A stretch of 64,000 bases of DNA, taken from positions 496,001 to 560,000 of the forward strand of contig JAUSMV010000030.1 in the NCBI GenBank assembly GCA_030645235.1, written 5' to 3'. Below the pieces are notes generated by a model. That model was not told the origin of the DNA and did no database searches. It saw only the letters and a list, made by a program, of their open reading frames with translations. This document shows positions 61,694-64,000 of this stretch, in pieces. The DNA is from Parvibaculum sp. (lineage in GTDB: Bacteria > Pseudomonadota > Alphaproteobacteria > Parvibaculales > Parvibaculaceae). The translations under genes were made by a program, and so were the position numbers. Within the stretch, counting starts at the first letter, position 1; every line of letters begins with the position of its first letter.

Positions 61694-62125
61694 ATGAGCA
61701 TCGACAGCCTGATTGAAGACTTTTCCTTCCTCGACGATTGGGAAGAACGCTATCGCTATGTGATCGAGCTCGGTAAAGAGCTCGCCCCCCTGAGCGATGC
61801 GGAGCACTCGGCTGCCAATAAAGTGCAGGGTTGCGTCAGTCAGGTCTGGCTGGTGACCGAACCTCACATACAAAACAGCAATCCAATCATTGAATTTCGC
61901 GGCGACAGTGATGCCTTCATCGTGCGCGGCCTCATAGCAATTGTTCTGCGCATCTATTCCGGCAAAACAGCGCAGGACATTATTTCGATTGATGCCCGCG
62001 AAATATTTGAACGGCTGGGACTCAACGAGCATCTGAGCCCGCAGCGTTCGAACGGCCTTTATTCGATGGTCGAGCGCGTCAAAACCGAAGCGGCTACAGC
62101 ACTTGCCGCTGCCTCACCGCATTGA
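61694..62125 (+). CDS. sufE: SufE sulfur acceptor
   Basis: A 143-residue protein with FLDDWEERYRYVIELGKEL, then NKVQGCVSQVWLV containing the persulfide-accepting Cys, and RGLIAIVLRIYSGKTAQDI. It takes sulfur from SufS for Fe-S cluster assembly. Stand-alone copy, away from a suf operon. Its last 67 bases overlap the convergent DUF6456 gene. Confidence 0.93.
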   Translation: MSIDSLIEDFSFLDDWEERYRYVIELGKELAPLSDAEHSAANKVQGCVSQVWLVTEPHIQNSNPIIEFRGDSDAFIVRGLIAIVLRIYSGKTAQDIISIDAREIFERLGLNEHLSPQRSNGLYSMVERVKTEAATALAAASPH

Positions 62126-62919
62126 GGGCGGCGACGCTGAATATTGGCACTCACATAATGCTCCACCAAACGATCCAGCGCGATTTGCAAAACAACCTTG
62201 CCTGACCGTCGTGGCCAGCCGAACAAACGCTCGATCTCTTCCAATCCCCGTTGATTGCAGCACGCTTCCATCAGCACGCCGGCAAGACCGCTGCCAACAT
62301 CTTTCAACGCACGCGCCAGGCGTTCACGTGCCGCAAGCGCTCGATCGGTGACGTTTGCAGGATCGCGCAGGCGGCTGCCGTCTATATTTATGCCGAGCTC
62401 AAATGACCAGTTGGTTGTCACTCTGGCGCTCATACCCGATAGCATGTGATCGCGCCGCAAACGCTCGCCCGCTTCCAACTGATCCTCACTGATAAGCGGC
62501 CTGCCGTTGGCTCCTTTACGCCGATAGAGCCAGACGAGCGGTGTTTCGGCATCGTTCACGTCCACCTTGATGGCCTTATTGTCACTCACGATCACGCGGC
62601 TTGCCCGCAGATGATGCTGGGCGCGGAATGGGTCGGCACTATGCTCATGCACCAGACGCCGCCAATAGGCCCGCCCTGTTTCGCTCAAGCGCCACTCAAC
62701 GCGTATGCCATCGTCATGGAAGTCAATGAGATCGCGCTGCGCGAATGCCTGCCAAATGGAATTTGAAATGCGCAATACAGGCTTTTTACGATTGTCCCGT
62801 TTTGCATAGAGCGCAAATTCTGTCGGACCAGACTGAACGACAAAGCTTTCCAGCTCCGAAAAATGCCGCAACACACGCCGGGCCTCCCTCTCAAACTCCC
62901 GATCTGAAATGACTGTCAT
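62059..62919 (-). CDS. gafZ: DUF6456 protein, GafZ-like half of the GTA activator
   Basis: A 286-residue protein. The C-terminal half has INIDGSRLRDPANVTDRALA, ARERLARALKDVGSGLAGVL then CCNQRGLEEIERLFGWPRRSGKVVL and ALDRLVEHY, a DUF6456 pattern with a sigma-factor-like HTH ending. It corresponds, as I recall, to the C-terminal part of GafA of R. capsulatus (rcc01866) and GafZ of Caulobacter, which acts with GafY in activation and antitermination of GTA genes. It starts four bases inside the DnaA-like gene (ATGA). The large GTA cluster is 22 kb away. Confidence 0.75.
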   Translation of the reverse strand: MTVISDREFEREARRVLRHFSELESFVVQSGPTEFALYAKRDNRKKPVLRISNSIWQAFAQRDLIDFHDDGIRVEWRLSETGRAYWRRLVHEHSADPFRAQHHLRASRVIVSDNKAIKVDVNDAETPLVWLYRRKGANGRPLISEDQLEAGERLRRDHMLSGMSARVTTNWSFELGINIDGSRLRDPANVTDRALAARERLARALKDVGSGLAGVLMEACCNQRGLEEIERLFGWPRRSGKVVLQIALDRLVEHYVSANIQRRRPQCGEAAASAVAASVLTRSTIE

Positions 62920-63341
62920 TGATGCAGCCCTTCATCGGGTATCGGGCGAACCGCAAACTCCAGGCGGCCCACCAATATGTCGAAATCAGGATCGTCCCTG
63001 CGGTCTTCGATCAGGCGGCAGGCATGCGCGGCAGTTGTCCGGTCCCGACCGAAATGACGTCCCACTGCGGACAGGCTCAAGCCGAATACAACATGCATGA
63101 GATACATCGCAATCTGACGCGCTTCAGCAACGGGAGCTGTGCGGCGCGTCGGTGCGCGCATCTCGGACACCGACACTCTGAAGGCACCCGCAATGACTTC
63201 CTGTGTGACAGCTACCTGCGACGCCCGTTCAATTTCACATGACCGTCTCAGGTCGGCGCGGGTGATTCCCGGTGGCGGTGTCTGCAGAACTCCGCGAAAT
63301 CCGGTGCCGGCGTCCTGCTTGCTCCAGCCTTCTTCCTGCAT
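62916..63341 (-). CDS. gafY: DnaA-like HTH protein, GafY-like half of the GTA activator
   Basis: A 141-residue DNA-binding protein with GGGGAG upstream of the ATG. Residues about 55-130 match the DnaA domain IV fold (VTQEVIAGAFRVSVSEMRAPT, VAEARQIAMYLMHVVFGLSL, VGRHFGRDRTTAAHACRLIE). It lacks the ATPase part. In R. capsulatus this domain is the N-terminal part of GafA; in Caulobacter and Hyphomicrobiales it is a separate protein, GafY. Preceded by a probable LexA box within its promoter. General DnaA-like regulators of other kinds remain possible. Confidence 0.75.
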   Translation of the reverse strand: MQEEGWSKQDAGTGFRGVLQTPPPGITRADLRRSCEIERASQVAVTQEVIAGAFRVSVSEMRAPTRRTAPVAEARQIAMYLMHVVFGLSLSAVGRHFGRDRTTAAHACRLIEDRRDDPDFDILVGRLEFAVRPIPDEGLHQ

Positions 63342-63363
63342 CTTGAAACTCCCCGGTTTCCGA

Positions 63364-63393
63364 TAATTATTTAGAACATTAAAAGAACATCAA
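63364..63393 (-). promoter_or_regulatory. Candidate gafY promoter
   Basis: On the minus strand TTGATG (63393-63388) and TAATTA (63369-63364) are separated by 18 bases, 23 bases before the ATG region. The pattern is a plausible sigma-70 promoter, inferred by eye. Confidence 0.5.
63374..63388. promoter_or_regulatory. Alphaproteobacterial LexA box (GAAC-N7-GAAC)
   Basis: GAACATTAAAAGAAC is a perfect match to the GTTC-N7-GTTC direct-repeat operator of alphaproteobacterial LexA, in either orientation. It lies between the candidate -35 and -10 elements of gafY, 33-47 bases before the ATG, which is an effective place for repression. Confidence 0.7.
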
Positions 63394-63444
63394 TTGGATT
63401 CCCATGATAAAATTACGCCTTTCGTACATAGTGGGGATAAATTC

Positions 63445-63459
63445 ATGTAAATTTTACAT
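63445..63459. promoter_or_regulatory. Palindromic operator candidate upstream of the XRE gene
   Basis: ATGTAAA-T-TTTACAT is a perfect 15-base palindrome 28 bases before the XRE gene start and about 105 bases before gafY. It has the size and position of a Cro/CI-type operator for autoregulation and control of the divergent gene. Confidence 0.55.
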
Positions 63460-63486
63460 AGCCGCACCAACCGACGGAGGCCCTTT

Positions 63487-64000
63487 GTGAAGACACGTAT
63501 TCGATACCACCGGAAGTTGCGGCATTGGACCCAGGCCAACCTCGCGCGTCAGGTGGGCACGACGGCAGCGACTGTCTCGCGGCTTGAGACGGCCGACATG
63601 AATGTGTCCATGGACTGGCTGGAAAAGTTTGCTGATGTATTTGGTGTGCCGGTCGCAGCACTCCTTGATGAGACGCGCGCGGCGACCACCGTTCCTTGTG
63701 TCGGGTTCATCGATGGCACCGGCACCTTGTCGGCGGACGACAATGATGACAGGGAAGACGTGACGCTTGAAACGATGGCCCGAAATCCGGTTGCGCTCCG
63801 TATCCGCGAGACCTTCGGTACCTACCAAGCAGGCGACATTGTGATTGCCGACCGCATATCTGCCGACGATCTGCCACGCGCCTTGGGGCGCGATTGTCTT
63901 GTCGGTATCAAAGGTTCAGCCAGTGGCTTTGGCCGCTTCGTTTCGTCAGGTCACGGAACTTATTTATTGATCCCGCCCGAACCCGGCACGGACGCGCGCC
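63487..64000 (+). CDS. XRE-family regulator, RogA-like, cut by the window end
   Basis: At least 171 residues from a GTG at 63487 with GGAGG seven bases upstream; the 3' end is outside the window. Residues about 3-62 are a Cro/CI HTH (KLRHWTQANLARQVGTTAAT then VSRLE). The C-terminal part resembles an S24/LexA-like beta domain (VALRIRETFGTYQAGDIVIAD, ALGRDCLVGIKG), but the GDSM serine motif is absent, so self-cleavage is unlikely. Divergent orientation next to gafYZ matches RogA of Caulobacter, the GTA repressor. Confidence 0.75.
   Translation, partial: MKTRIRYHRKLRHWTQANLARQVGTTAATVSRLETADMNVSMDWLEKFADVFGVPVAALLDETRAATTVPCVGFIDGTGTLSADDNDDREDVTLETMARNPVALRIRETFGTYQAGDIVIADRISADDLPRALGRDCLVGIKGSASGFGRFVSSGHGTYLLIPPEPGTDAR

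Overview
The window reads as a GC-rich alphaproteobacterial chromosome segment, most likely Hyphomicrobiales/Parvibaculales-like. This rests on family content: a Rhodobacter capsulatus-type gene transfer agent (RcGTA-like) cluster, DUF1491, DUF2849, DUF5330 and DUF6456 proteins, a phasin preceded by TGCRNYGCA motifs of the alphaproteobacterial PhaR regulator, and a GAAC-N7-GAAC (alphaproteobacterial LexA-type) box. No rRNA, tRNA, CRISPR array or insertion sequence was recognised.

Layout. 0-19 kb is ordinary chromosome: a penicillin-acylase-family hydrolase, an Hsp70/YegD-like protein, a PAS histidine kinase, a CaiB-type CoA-transferase coupled to a D-cysteine-desulfhydrase-like PLP enzyme, a YihY/BrkB membrane protein, a short unit encoding a 36-aa peptide behind an exceptionally strong Shine-Dalgarno sequence, a PepSY/response-regulator/kinase operon, and an operon of nitroreductase, two acyl-CoA dehydrogenases and an SDR. 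19.3-39.6 kb (minus strand) is a complete RcGTA-like structural cluster: terminase, portal, protease, capsid, connectors, tail tube, tape measure, hub, TIM-barrel baseplate protein, DUF2793 fibre candidate and SleB-like hydrolase. It is interrupted at 27.1-31.5 kb by an insert carrying a holin, a nested Rz/Rz1-like pair, two other lipoproteins and, at its two ends on the opposite strand, two paralogous two-repeat secreted proteins. 39.7-62.1 kb returns to housekeeping functions: PBP1A, a PAS protein/MCP pair, an ABC-F ATPase, an NMT1-type ABC importer, a DUF2849-CysI-DUF934 sulfite reductase operon, a phasin, DadA, a zinc metallopeptidase, a class III aminotransferase, release factor 3, DUF1491, DUF5330 and SufE. 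62.1-64 kb holds a translationally overlapping pair (DnaA-like HTH protein plus DUF6456 protein) matching the two halves of the GTA activator GafA (GafY/GafZ of Caulobacter), with a divergent XRE regulator in the position expected of a RogA-type repressor.

How it fits together. Structural GTA genes, a lysis module and the candidate GTA activator/repressor pair lie within 45 kb. Several well-formed intrinsic terminators lie inside the GTA structural cluster (after the small g3.5-position gene, after the putative decoration gene, and inside the insert), which makes sense if GafYZ acts as an antiterminator as described in Caulobacter. A perfect GAAC-N7-GAAC box sits between a plausible -35 and -10 just upstream of the gafY-like gene, suggesting direct SOS control of the GTA activator. 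All functional statements are inferences from sequence; no database search was run.
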